Origin: Pseudomonas saxonica
GTDB taxonomy: Bacteria; Pseudomonadota; Gammaproteobacteria; Pseudomonadales; Pseudomonadaceae
Reading direction: 5' to 3'
Assembly: GCF_007858365.1 (NCBI RefSeq)
Contig: NZ_VFIO01000012.1
Span: 1-64,000 of the forward strand
Length of the DNA: 64,000 bases
In this document: positions 32,994 to 41,159 of the stretch, piece by piece
How positions within the stretch are numbered: position 1 is the stretch's first letter
Layout of the letters: each line of letters opens with the position of its first letter
The notes under the pieces: model-generated
What the model was told of the DNA's origin: nothing
Database searches by the model: none
Seen by the model: only the letters and a program-made list of their open reading frames with translations
Made by a program: the position numbers and the translations under genes

Positions 32994-34340
32994 TCAGTGC
33001 ACCGCCTGCGAGGTGCGCTTGAGCAGCGGTGCAGTGGGGTCGGTCTCAAAGCGCGCTTCAAGCACCCGTATGTCCAGCCCGTCGGGCAGGCTGATGCGGT
33101 GGGTCAGCACCAGGGTCATGGCGTCGGTGTCGATGCGCAGGGTGTCGGTGAGCAGGGGGAGTGGTAGCAGGGCGCCGTTGTTCAGGCGCAGCAGGACAAA
33201 CGGGCGATGGCCGGGCATTTCCACACACAGTTGCCCATCTGGGGTGAGGCTCGGGTCTGTCAGGTTGAACAGTTCGATGCGCAGGTTGGGTGGAGGGAAT
33301 TCGATTTGTTGATCGGCAGGCGCGCCGTTCCAGTAGCTGAAATCAAAATCCAGTGGCAAACCGGGCCAGCGCGCTGTTTTCCACGCCTCATCGTAGGTGC
33401 CTGCCAGCGCCAGACGCGGCGCCCAGGCCCGACCCACCACGCCAAACCCGGCAGGTTGATACTTATACGTACTGGTAACTCGCAGCATGTCGGTGGCGTC
33501 GAGCTGCCCGTCGGGATGTTTGGCTTTGTCCAGATGCAGGACGGGTGTGTCGATGGCTTCGATCTGCGGCGCGGGCAACACTCTCAGGGGTGCATCCAGT
33601 GTATAGCCCAAGGACTCCTGACGTTTTTCGATCCAGCCACAGCCCAGCGGGTTGCTGTAGCAGACCTCGTTGAGCAGGTATTCGGGACTGTCCGGCTTTA
33701 GCAAATGCTCGGGATTGCGCACCACGCTGCTGCCCCCGAAAGCACATTCCCAACGCAGCGGAACGCTGAGCGCAGGCTGCGGTTCGGTCAGTTGCCAGCC
33801 GCCGAACAGGCTGTGTTTGAACTGGCGTGGCCCGGTAAAGCGCAGCTGCTTGTCCAGCAGATTGCGGCGGGTCGGTGCATTAGCCAGGGCTTGGGCTGCG
33901 GCCATGCGTCGGGCTTGCCAGTCCTGAAGCTGGTACTGGTTCAATGGTTCGCCGGGGCTTAGCGGCTCGGGCAGCGGCACGTCCAGTTGTAATGGCGCCA
34001 CGGGCACGCTTAGGCGCAGGCCGGCTTGCCACGACGGGGCCGCAAAGCCCAGCGGCGCATACGCGCGACCGACCACAATCACGTCGCAGCGCGGTTTGAA
34101 CGGCGCCAGGTCGCTTTCTTCGCAGACGCTGGAGGAACCGTCTTCGCCGTAATACCTGTCGGCCATGCACAACGGCACGGGCGTGTCGTCCATCACCTCG
34201 GCGCGGAACCTGCCCGGCTGACCCTCGATGGGCATCAACCTGTAGCCGACCTTCATGGCCAGCACCGGATACTCCTGATCGTCCACACCCAGGGCGCTAA
34301 ACCTCAACGCATCGAAGGGCGTCAGATTTCGAAATTGCAT
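32994..34340 (-). CDS. DUF2169 T6SS effector adaptor
   Basis: A 448-aa DUF2169 protein, starting MQFRNLTPFDALRFSALGVDD and containing a PLGFAAPSW and RWECAFGGSSVV region typical of the family. DUF2169 proteins are chaperones/adaptors that load PAAR-like (DUF4150) effectors onto VgrG. It lies between vgrG and the DUF4150 gene, as in other pseudomonads and Proteobacteria. It is the only copy in the window, so the other two cassettes have either lost it or share it. Confidence 0.88.
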   Translation of the reverse strand: MQFRNLTPFDALRFSALGVDDQEYPVLAMKVGYRLMPIEGQPGRFRAEVMDDTPVPLCMADRYYGEDGSSSVCEESDLAPFKPRCDVIVVGRAYAPLGFAAPSWQAGLRLSVPVAPLQLDVPLPEPLSPGEPLNQYQLQDWQARRMAAAQALANAPTRRNLLDKQLRFTGPRQFKHSLFGGWQLTEPQPALSVPLRWECAFGGSSVVRNPEHLLKPDSPEYLLNEVCYSNPLGCGWIEKRQESLGYTLDAPLRVLPAPQIEAIDTPVLHLDKAKHPDGQLDATDMLRVTSTYKYQPAGFGVVGRAWAPRLALAGTYDEAWKTARWPGLPLDFDFSYWNGAPADQQIEFPPPNLRIELFNLTDPSLTPDGQLCVEMPGHRPFVLLRLNNGALLPLPLLTDTLRIDTDAMTLVLTHRISLPDGLDIRVLEARFETDPTAPLLKRTSQAVH

Positions 34341-34349
34341 GACGCCTCC

Positions 34350-36362
34350 TCAGTTGATGTCAACGTCTTTGCCGTTGATTTGCACCGGGCCGCTGGCACT
34401 GAAATCGAAGGTGCAGCCGTTGATCAGCACCGTGCCGTCGGACTTCAGCGTCAAGCTGGATTTGCCCACCGCGACGCTGAATTCATCACCCGCCTCGATG
34501 GTGAAACGCTTGCCCACCACCACGGATTTGTGCAGACCGACCTGTTCGCTCTGGCTCAGCCCCACGCTGGTGTTCATGGCGGCGCCGACACTGACTTGAT
34601 AACCAGCGCCGATGCTCAGCGCCTTGCCCAGCCCGATGGTTTCAGCCTTGGTCAGGACGATGGTTTCGGTCTTGTTGGCGCCGATGTGGACGCTGCGGTT
34701 AGCGCCGATCTGGATGTTTTCGTTTTTACCCACGTCCTCCACGCGGTGGTCACCGATGGAGATGGTTTCGTTGTGCTCCACCCGCTCGCTGCGGTCATGG
34801 CCCACAAACGTCGTGTTGTCATTTTTGATATGAACGTTCTTGTCTTTTTCGGCATGGATATAAACCTCTTCCTGCCCCAGCTCATCCTCAAAGCGCAATT
34901 CGTTAAAGCCCTTGCCCTTGTGGGTGCGGCTTTTGATGGTCATGCGGGTCTTGTGCTTGGGCAGTTCGTACGGCGGCAGGTTGGTTTCGCGATAGGTGCG
35001 CCCGGTGGCGATCGGCTGGTCAGGGTCGCCATCGAGGTAGCTGATGATCAGTTCCTGGCCCACACGGGGCACGGCCATCGCGCCCCACAAGGAGCCCGCC
35101 CAGCCTTGGGCCACGCGGATCCAGCATGAGCTGTGGTCGTCTTGCGGGCTGTCGCGGTCCCACGGAAAGCTGACTTTGACCCGGCCCCATTCATCGCAAT
35201 AGATTTCTTCGCCCGGCGGGCCGACCACCGTCGCAATTTGCGGGCCGTCGATGCGGGGTCTGGCGCACAGGGGGGCTTTCCATTCGTCCTCCCCACGAAT
35301 GGCACTGGCCTGCACCTGATACTCGGTGCCGTGCTCGCTGCCCGCGGCGTCTTCCAGCAAGCTGCTGTACTGCTTGCCGCTGTGTTGCAGGGCAATGCTG
35401 CGCCAGCGATCGTTGAAGTCGGCACGCGGGTGTTCGCAGAGGTCGAAGGCCAGCCCCGGTTGCAGGCGCCCGTCATCGCCTTCGAGATGGGCCATGCGCG
35501 CATCGCTGCGCAGAGCACTCAGGCGGGTCTGGGTGAACGGCTTGCCGACGGCATCGCGTTTATAGCGGCCGGGGTAGTCGTAGCGCTCGTAATCCTTGTG
35601 CTGGTTGTTCAGGCTCAGGCCGCCATCGGCGCTGTGCTGCTGGTTGTAGCGCGGGTGCGTGAAGGTGTAGTCGCGTTGCACCTGACGCGCCGTGCGCACC
35701 TGCTCGGTGTAGCTAAAGCGGTGCAGTGCCGGTTGCGGGCTGTCACCACCGCCCATGGGCTGGTAGAGCACCGAGCACTCAGAGGCAGGCATGAGCGTGC
35801 CCAGTTCGCCGATACGGTCAGTGAGGATCAGGGTGTGACCGTCAGGACGGTGTTCAAAGGTGTAAATCAGGCCTTCTTCTGCGGCCAGGCGGGCGATGAA
35901 ATCAATGTCGGTTTCACCCGCCTGCACGCAATACTCACGGGGGTGATGATCGAAACACAGCAAGGTTTTGAGGTCGCTCGATGATTGCTGGGCGAGCACT
36001 GCGGTGATGATTTCAGGCACGGTTTTTTGCTGAAAGATGCGCCAGTTCGAGCGCAATCCCGCACGGGCAAGGGCGGGCTCGACCACGGCGCGGTAACGGG
36101 TGCGGCGAAAGCCGGTGTCGCCCTGCGTGAACAGGCTGACCAGACCGTGCACATGGCGCACCGGCGTGTCGCCGCGCCACAGGGTGAACAGCGCCGCCAG
36201 GTCGAGCACGCGGTTGAAGTCCACCGCCGGGTCATGGCTGGCCAATTCCAGGCTCAATGTGAAAGGCTGCGAGAGGCCTTCTTCGAGGGTAAATTCGACC
36301 ACCTCGAAGGCATCCCCTTGCAGGGGTTCAAAGGTAAAACGCAGCTCGCTTTGACGGGGCAT
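34350..36362 (-). CDS. vgrG: T6SS spike protein VgrG
   Basis: A 670-aa VgrG (TssI). The N-terminal half has the phage gp27-like domain (RFTFEPLQGDAFEVVEF, FIARLAAEEGLIYTFEH). The middle OB-fold and gp5-like region follow (GEEIYCDEWGRVKVSFPWDR, SCWIRVAQGWAG, VPRVGQELIISYLDGDPDQP). A C-terminal beta-helix carries repeated G...S(V/I).G patterns (about 520-630), ending in a short DUF2345-like tail. No extra toxin domain. AAGGA lies upstream. It is the only full-length vgrG in the window; PAAR, DUF2169 and DUF4150 genes surround it. Confidence 0.95.
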   Translation of the reverse strand: MPRQSELRFTFEPLQGDAFEVVEFTLEEGLSQPFTLSLELASHDPAVDFNRVLDLAALFTLWRGDTPVRHVHGLVSLFTQGDTGFRRTRYRAVVEPALARAGLRSNWRIFQQKTVPEIITAVLAQQSSSDLKTLLCFDHHPREYCVQAGETDIDFIARLAAEEGLIYTFEHRPDGHTLILTDRIGELGTLMPASECSVLYQPMGGGDSPQPALHRFSYTEQVRTARQVQRDYTFTHPRYNQQHSADGGLSLNNQHKDYERYDYPGRYKRDAVGKPFTQTRLSALRSDARMAHLEGDDGRLQPGLAFDLCEHPRADFNDRWRSIALQHSGKQYSSLLEDAAGSEHGTEYQVQASAIRGEDEWKAPLCARPRIDGPQIATVVGPPGEEIYCDEWGRVKVSFPWDRDSPQDDHSSCWIRVAQGWAGSLWGAMAVPRVGQELIISYLDGDPDQPIATGRTYRETNLPPYELPKHKTRMTIKSRTHKGKGFNELRFEDELGQEEVYIHAEKDKNVHIKNDNTTFVGHDRSERVEHNETISIGDHRVEDVGKNENIQIGANRSVHIGANKTETIVLTKAETIGLGKALSIGAGYQVSVGAAMNTSVGLSQSEQVGLHKSVVVGKRFTIEAGDEFSVAVGKSSLTLKSDGTVLINGCTFDFSASGPVQINGKDVDIN

Positions 36363-36374
36363 GGGTAGTCCTTG

Positions 36375-36617
36375 TTATGTGCAAACGTTAATCGACAAGC
36401 CAACTGGCATCGCCGTTTTCCAGAGATCCACCTTGGTCAGTGGTTCGATGGTTAGCGAAACTGAACCGCTGGTGATGGTGGCGCCGCAGCCCAAGGAATC
36501 ACCGACACAGGCAACGGCGCGGTTACTGATAGCGAAGGCTTCTGCACCACTGGTAACAGTGGTGGGGCCACATCGCGGACACGTGTGGTCGTGGCCGAGC
36601 ATTACAATTGCAGGCAT
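36375..36617 (-). pseudogene. PAAR gene frameshifted by a 28-bp deletion
   Basis: Residues 1-57 match the intact PAAR at 27240. A 28-bp deletion then shifts the frame, so the end reads PLTKVDLWKTAMPVG and so on instead of GKGVARIADTTDHGG. The metal ligand His71 equivalent and the last beta-hairpin are lost. Downstream DNA still encodes GGSLENGDASWLVD in the old frame. The 80-aa product is unlikely to fold as a spike tip, although it lies next to the only full vgrG. Confidence 0.75.
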
Positions 36618-36702
36618 AAAACGTCCTCTAAAAGATGTTTAGCGAGAGTGAGCCCCAAGCGTTATCTTCTATTTTTATGTTTAATCGGATTGATAGCTCT
36701 GT

Positions 36703-36993
36703 TTAAAACTTAAACTTTTCGTCATGAGGTTTGTTTGAAATGTCGTCAAGAATCTTGTTGTCGGTATTAATTCGTTGTTGTTCCTCTGCTGATATACAGC
36801 GGTAAAGGGATGTAGGAGGAAGTTTCGGGCTGCCTTCAGGAAGATCAAAGCGGCGCATCCATAGGCTGCTGGTGCGCTCGTTGAGTCTGACTTCACCTGC
36901 AATTGAGCCGTAATTCAGTGAACTGATATTACTCACCCGCAACGGTTTAATGACTGCATTAACGCTTATCTGTGCATTGTGATAGTGACGCAC
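36703..36993 (-). pseudogene. truncated DUF3396 immunity gene (C-terminal part)
   Basis: An open frame of 96 codons whose residues from about 13 on (AVIKPLRVSNI.SL.YGSIAGEV) match the end of the DUF3396 protein at 27564. About 270 N-terminal residues are missing. The upstream spacer joins directly to a repeat shared with 28749-28878, so roughly 0.8-1 kb was deleted from an originally full copy. The end differs (NKPHDEKFKF) because of a small shift. Confidence 0.75.
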
Positions 36994-37122
36994 GTTTGTG
37001 CAGGACTTACCCTTAAATACGACGTCGAGGAGCTGTTATACGTTCTGCTGCTGGAAGTTCAGTCAGACGGAATACAGCCCTCGATAGTGATTTTTTGAGA
37101 AAGCTTTACTGTAGCCTTTCCC
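36994..37122. repeat. intergenic repeat shared with 28749-28878
   Basis: Second copy of the spacer between a Tdi1-like gene and a DUF3396 gene. It keeps the motifs TACGACGTCGAGGAG and CAGCCCTCGATAGTG. Its persistence fixes the extent of the duplicated segment. Confidence 0.75.
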
Positions 37123-37788
37123 TTATTTGATTAGAGTGTCGAAATCCAGCTTGGAAAAGGGAAGTTTCGGATCGTCAAACTGACGCAGGATAAGCAGGTA
37201 CGGATCCAGCTTAACGCGCTGAAGGTTATCCAATGTAGCGTCCCCACCCATGACGAGTGCAGGCTCGAACCCGTACATTTCATCAGCTTCCAATGGGCCA
37301 TATTTTTTCATGGCACGATCAAATAGGAATTTTCCTTTGGTGTCTTTGAAATCAAAGTCCTCAGGGTCACGAGAACCAAAGAACGATTGAATTGAAAAAT
37401 CCTGTTCTTGCAAGGGTTTAGGTTTTAACTTTTTTTTCAGCGCAAGTATCTCGTTATGAGGACAAGAAATCGTCACGCTTCTCCCTGTTTTCTCGCCACA
37501 TAAATAGAGACTTCCAAACGCACTGCGGGCAATGACGTGGAAGTTATCTATACAGGGTAGCGGTGTCCCCTCAAGCCAAGCGTCTTTGATGTCCTCGAAA
37601 TCATCGGGATTAACCAACCATAAAAGACCGTTTGCGTAACCTGCCCATCCCTCTTCACTCCATAGAGTGAGCAATATAGGAGGAAGCTTGTCTTTCCATT
37701 GTGCAAGGATGGAGTTGGGAACAGGCAGGCTGTGTGTAGCCTCTCCAAATTTTTCGATGAAATACTCAAAATGAGGGTCTGTCGTCAT
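37123..37788 (-). CDS. Tdi1-like immunity protein (GAD-like/DUF1851)
   Basis: A 221-aa cytosolic protein with GAD-like (TDPHFEYFIEKFGEAT, LLTLWSEEGWAGYANG) and DUF1851 (MYGFEPALVMGGD) parts. It follows the Ntox15 effector by 9 bp and is its presumptive immunity protein, as Tdi1 is for Tde1. It is closely similar to the orphan copy at 28879, with most differences in the stretch LEGTPLPCIDN and around residues 125-150. Those differing patches may determine specificity. Confidence 0.82.
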   Translation of the reverse strand: MTTDPHFEYFIEKFGEATHSLPVPNSILAQWKDKLPPILLTLWSEEGWAGYANGLLWLVNPDDFEDIKDAWLEGTPLPCIDNFHVIARSAFGSLYLCGEKTGRSVTISCPHNEILALKKKLKPKPLQEQDFSIQSFFGSRDPEDFDFKDTKGKFLFDRAMKKYGPLEADEMYGFEPALVMGGDATLDNLQRVKLDPYLLILRQFDDPKLPFSKLDFDTLIK

Positions 37789-37797
37789 GTCATTTTC

Positions 37798-39093
37798 CTA
37801 TTTTTTTCCAGGCGGGCAGATTGTTAATTCCACATTCATCATGTCTGATGCGTCACCGCGTGCGACTGCTTTTTTGGCAGCATCGTCCAATAATGTTACG
37901 CGTCCTTTTTGACTCCAGCTTCCGCCAATGGCGCTATTTACGCCTTTATTACCCAAGGCTGCTGGTTTGGGTTCATGCCAACCCCCTGCGACCATGTCCG
38001 GTTCGTGCAGCGCGGCTAAAGATTCCATTATTCCCTTGGCGCGAGCGGCTGCGTCTGATTCAGCAATCCTTGGATCTATTTTTGGATTCCTCCTTAGATA
38101 GCCTTCATAAATACTGTCTTTGACCTCACTAGCTCGCTCGTTCCGATACGCATCTTGAGCTGCGGCGGCCTTGGGATTTCTCCCTTCGTTGTTAGGCGAT
38201 TTTTCTTTGGTTTCATTGAATTTACGTCGTGCATTGGCAAAGTCTTTGGCCGACATGTTGTTTATGGCATCTTCCTGACGCTTGAGTTGTCGGGCATATT
38301 CGCGCAGGTATTTCTTTTGTTCGGCCTCACTCATATTTTTATATTTTTTAGAGTTCCTCGGTTCGAAACACTCTGGCTTTTTCTTCGGCAATTTTTTGGG
38401 TTTGACCTTCGCTCCTTGCTTCTGCTTACGTGCCGCTTCTTCTCTAGCCTTCTTCTCCGCAGACTCTTTTACCGCCTTGTCTGCGGCCTCTTTCGCGGCT
38501 TTATCGACAGCCTCCTTACCCGCCTTACCCGACGCCTCGGCCATCTTCGCACCGTAGCGGGCGGCCTTGCCAGCGGTGCCCGCATAGCCCAAAAACGGAA
38601 TCGCCGATAACAGAGACAAGCCAGCCCCGACATAATCTCCGCGCACAACACTGACCGCCGCGCTTGCAATATCCGCCACTTCCCCGACGACGGGGATTAG
38701 CCCCACCACGTCAAGGCCGAGCTGGATGCCATCCAACACCTGTTCCCCGGTGATGCCTTCTTCTTCGGATTCAACCTCAATCGGCGGATTGCCCTGTTGC
38801 GCAGGCACGGCCGTAGGGGCTGTTTGTCCCACGACTCGGCCCAGCGTATTGCCATTGGCTGAGGTGCCACCTTTGGGCCTCAGTGCCGGGTCGGGGTAGG
38901 CGCGCAGACCAATCTCTGGGGCTTTTTCCCGGAATAGGGCGTAGTCGGCGTAACTCAGGTTCTGTTGTTGTTCCAGTTGCTGACCTTTCCAGATCTGCAC
39001 GGTAACGCCGCCGCCACTTTCATAGGTCGCCCACTGTTTGCCGCCATACTCCACGAAGGATTTGCTGATGTTGATTTCAAGCGGTTCTGTCAT
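37798..39093 (-). CDS. T6SS effector with Ntox15 DNase domain (Tde1-like), mosaic
   Basis: A 431-aa effector. Residues 1-107 equal those of the AHH effector; residues 110-225 equal the pre-toxin helices and Ala/Lys-rich linker of the PD-(D/E)XK effector; the toxin domain starts near 235. The Ntox15 active-site motif HxxD is visible as H363-E-P-D366, followed by MVAGG, as in Tde1, a DNase delivered by T6SS. The toxin part is Lys- and Arg-rich and ends MNVELTICPPGKK. It lies 3 bp after a DUF4150 gene and is followed by a Tdi1-like immunity gene. Confidence 0.82.
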   Translation of the reverse strand: MTEPLEINISKSFVEYGGKQWATYESGGGVTVQIWKGQQLEQQQNLSYADYALFREKAPEIGLRAYPDPALRPKGGTSANGNTLGRVVGQTAPTAVPAQQGNPPIEVESEEEGITGEQVLDGIQLGLDVVGLIPVVGEVADIASAAVSVVRGDYVGAGLSLLSAIPFLGYAGTAGKAARYGAKMAEASGKAGKEAVDKAAKEAADKAVKESAEKKAREEAARKQKQGAKVKPKKLPKKKPECFEPRNSKKYKNMSEAEQKKYLREYARQLKRQEDAINNMSAKDFANARRKFNETKEKSPNNEGRNPKAAAAQDAYRNERASEVKDSIYEGYLRRNPKIDPRIAESDAAARAKGIMESLAALHEPDMVAGGWHEPKPAALGNKGVNSAIGGSWSQKGRVTLLDDAAKKAVARGDASDMMNVELTICPPGKK

Positions 39094-39096
39094 GCG

Positions 39097-39453
39097 CTAA
39101 ATCCCGTTCATCCAGAATTTGTCGTCATGGCGCACGATCAATTTGCCTTCGGCCTGCACGCTGCTGCTCTTTTCCAACGGGTAGCATTTGCCGCCCACGG
39201 TGTTGCTTTTAATGCCCTTGGCCGCACCGGCCTGATCGCCCTGTGTGGTCGGCACCAGGCTCATGTCGTAGACCACCACCGGGTAGCCGTTGACGCGCAC
39301 GGACTTGGCCACGCCCGTCGCGGTTTTCAGTTGGGCGGTGACGGGGTAGGGCACCGGCGGGATGGCGGCGCCCATTGGGGTCTTGCAGACGTCCGGGACG
39401 AGGCTGACCACGGTCCACTGGTGTTGTTTACGGGCGATGACGTTGTCGGCCAT
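39097..39453 (-). CDS. DUF4150 PAAR-like protein (intact)
   Basis: A 118-aa DUF4150 protein with DVCKTPMGAAIPPVPYP. It differs at scattered positions from the two other copies (for example TGVAKSVRVNGYP). It begins 1 bp after the stop of the VgrG remnant and ends 3 bp before the Ntox15 effector. It is the tip adaptor for that effector. It has no DUF2169 gene beside it, so loading may depend on the copy at 32994. Confidence 0.88.
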   Translation of the reverse strand: MADNVIARKQHQWTVVSLVPDVCKTPMGAAIPPVPYPVTAQLKTATGVAKSVRVNGYPVVVYDMSLVPTTQGDQAGAAKGIKSNTVGGKCYPLEKSSSVQAEGKLIVRHDDKFWMNGI

Positions 39454-39454
39454 G

Positions 39455-39676
39455 TCAGTGCACCCAGCAAGCACTGTGGTCGCCCTGCGGGTCGAACATG
39501 GTGGCAATTAGCGGGTTGTCGATGTTGGGTGTGGTGCACAGGGGTGCCTTCCATTCATCCTCCCTGCGAATTTTGAAAGGCTGCGAGAGGCCCTCTTCGA
39601 GGGTAAATTCGACCACCTCGAAAACATCGCCTTGCAACGGTTCAAAGGTAAAACGCAGCTCGCTTTGACGGGGCAT
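39455..39676 (-). CDS. 73-aa VgrG remnant with internal deletions
   Basis: Same structure and same joints as the remnant at 26993: VgrG residues 1-35, then REDEWKAPLCTTPNID, then GDHSACWVH and stop. AAGGAG precedes the ATG. It differs by several substitutions (for example DVFEVVEF), so the deletion predates the duplication of the cassette. It follows hcp and precedes the DUF4150 gene. A structural VgrG role is excluded by its size. Confidence 0.75.
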   Translation of the reverse strand: MPRQSELRFTFEPLQGDVFEVVEFTLEEGLSQPFKIRREDEWKAPLCTTPNIDNPLIATMFDPQGDHSACWVH

Positions 39677-39779
39677 GGGCACTCCTTGAACGCAGCTGTC
39701 CGTACGACCCGTTATTACAACGGGCCGCTGGGAGCGGGTATGAAAAACTGCCGGCCGCAGCGGGCAGGGCTGGCGTCGG

Positions 39780-40292
39780 TTAAGCCGGTTTGCGCCAGTC
39801 GTCAGAGGCTTCGGTGCCCGCCACTACGTGGCTCCAGCTGACTTTGCGGTATGCCAGGCTGGTCTTGATCAACTGGGTGTAGTTGGCGTTACTGCTGTCC
39901 TGGGCATGCGGCAAGACGGTGTGGATGTCGACGACGGTGGCGTCTTCGAGCTTGGTGGTGAAGAAGTGCTCCTGCTTGCCATCGACCGAGGTGCGGAACC
40001 ACTTGACCTCAACCGTGGGCAACATTTCTCCGGTGGCCAGCGCCTGATAGAGCATGGGTGAGGCTTTGTTCAGGGCGCAGGTGAAAATCAGCGGTTTGTG
40101 TACCCGCTGGCCAGTGGGCTGGCCGCTTTGAGGGTCGGTTGGGGTGGTGATTTGATGGTCCACTTCCTGTACCAGGATTTCGTCTTCGTGGCCCTCCACA
40201 TAGACGTTGCCCACCGAGTCAGAGGTGAAGGCGCCTTGGGTGATATGGCCTTGGGTTTGGCCGTGGATGCTGATGTAGGCGGGTGTTGGCAT
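39780..40292 (-). CDS. hcp: T6SS tube protein Hcp
   Basis: A 170-aa Hcp (TssD) that stacks as hexamers into the inner tube. It starts MPTPAYISIHGQTQGHITQGA, with EGHEDEILVQEVDHQITT, HKPLIFTCALNKASP and the LEDATVVDIHTVLPH motif. The ATG at 40292 follows AAGGAGC; an upstream frame extends 35 codons without support. It closes the tssB-to-tssL run and opens the effector island. No C-terminal toxin extension is present. Confidence 0.95.
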   Translation of the reverse strand: MPTPAYISIHGQTQGHITQGAFTSDSVGNVYVEGHEDEILVQEVDHQITTPTDPQSGQPTGQRVHKPLIFTCALNKASPMLYQALATGEMLPTVEVKWFRTSVDGKQEHFFTTKLEDATVVDIHTVLPHAQDSSNANYTQLIKTSLAYRKVSWSHVVAGTEASDDWRKPA

Positions 40293-40418
40293 GACAAGCT
40301 CCTTGTCGCGATGATTTGAACGACGCCGCGAAGGGTCGCCGCCGTCGTACTGACAGCGTGGGTTTCGGCCCCGCAGGGCCAGGCTTCGGGCGCTCACTGC
40401 GAACGCGCCGAAAATCGG

Positions 40419-41159
40419 TTACAGGGTCAACAGGTGGTCCAGCGACACCAGCACTTGGCGGGTGACGTCATGCAGGCGCACGGCATAGACCGTGTACGCG
40501 ACGATCAACACCCCGCCAGCCACGGCCCACGGCGTCCACAACGGCCAGGCGCGCTTGATTCGGTAGTTGCTTGGGGCGACGTGGGCCAATGGCTCGGTCA
40601 GCTGTGTGGGCGTTTCACCCCGCAGCGGGCGCAGCAGCCCGTGCAGGTGGCTGATCACCCGTTGTATGTCCTCGTCGCCTCTGACCTGATTGCCGTATTT
40701 GCCTTTCAGGCCCGCACACAGGCACAAGTACATGAACTCCAAAACATGCTGGTAGTGGGCAACGTCGGTGGCCATGCGGGTAAGCAGGGTGAAAAACTTT
40801 TCGCCGCCCCAGGTTTCATGGTGAAAGGCGCTGAGCAGAGAGCGCTGGCTCCATTGCGAGTGCCGGCCCCAAGGGGTGCTCATGACCACTTCATCCAGCA
40901 AAAGGCACAAGCTGTACGAGTAAGCCTTGAGGACGCCGGGGTCATAATCCAGCGGTTTGAGCTCTTCCAGGATGGTGGTGATTTGGTTGTGCACGCTCTG
41001 ATAGAGCGCGCTGACATCGTCGTGCTGATGCAGGTTGCGCAGGCGGATTACCAGCCCGATCAAGGGCATGGCCGGGTCGCACAAGGGATTCCAGGCCAGC
41101 CCGCGCAGGTCGAATTCGGTGTCAGCCAACAACGGGGCAGTGAGCTGGACTTCAGTCAT
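40419..41159 (-). CDS. tssL: T6SS membrane-complex protein TssL (DotU)
   Basis: A 246-aa TssL/DotU. The cytoplasmic hook-like helical domain (LIGLVIRLRNL, YSLCLLLDEVVMSTPWG, FMYLCLCAGLKGKYGN) is followed by a single C-terminal transmembrane helix (about 208-230) and a very short periplasmic tail; no OmpA/peptidoglycan-binding domain is fused. It forms the TssJLM membrane complex with the TssM and TssJ proteins of this cluster. The start lies within the end of tssK (8-bp overlap). Confidence 0.93.
   Translation of the reverse strand: MTEVQLTAPLLADTEFDLRGLAWNPLCDPAMPLIGLVIRLRNLHQHDDVSALYQSVHNQITTILEELKPLDYDPGVLKAYSYSLCLLLDEVVMSTPWGRHSQWSQRSLLSAFHHETWGGEKFFTLLTRMATDVAHYQHVLEFMYLCLCAGLKGKYGNQVRGDEDIQRVISHLHGLLRPLRGETPTQLTEPLAHVAPSNYRIKRAWPLWTPWAVAGGVLIVAYTVYAVRLHDVTRQVLVSLDHLLTL

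Noticed and set aside
34026..35129. 367-codon open frame on the plus strand opposite vgrG/DUF2169
   Set aside because: Its repetitive look mirrors the VgrG beta-helix repeats; not a gene.
39708..39724. CCCGTT-AACGGG hairpin between hcp and the VgrG remnant as hcp terminator
   Set aside because: The stem is only 6 bp and there is no T-tract on the minus strand.
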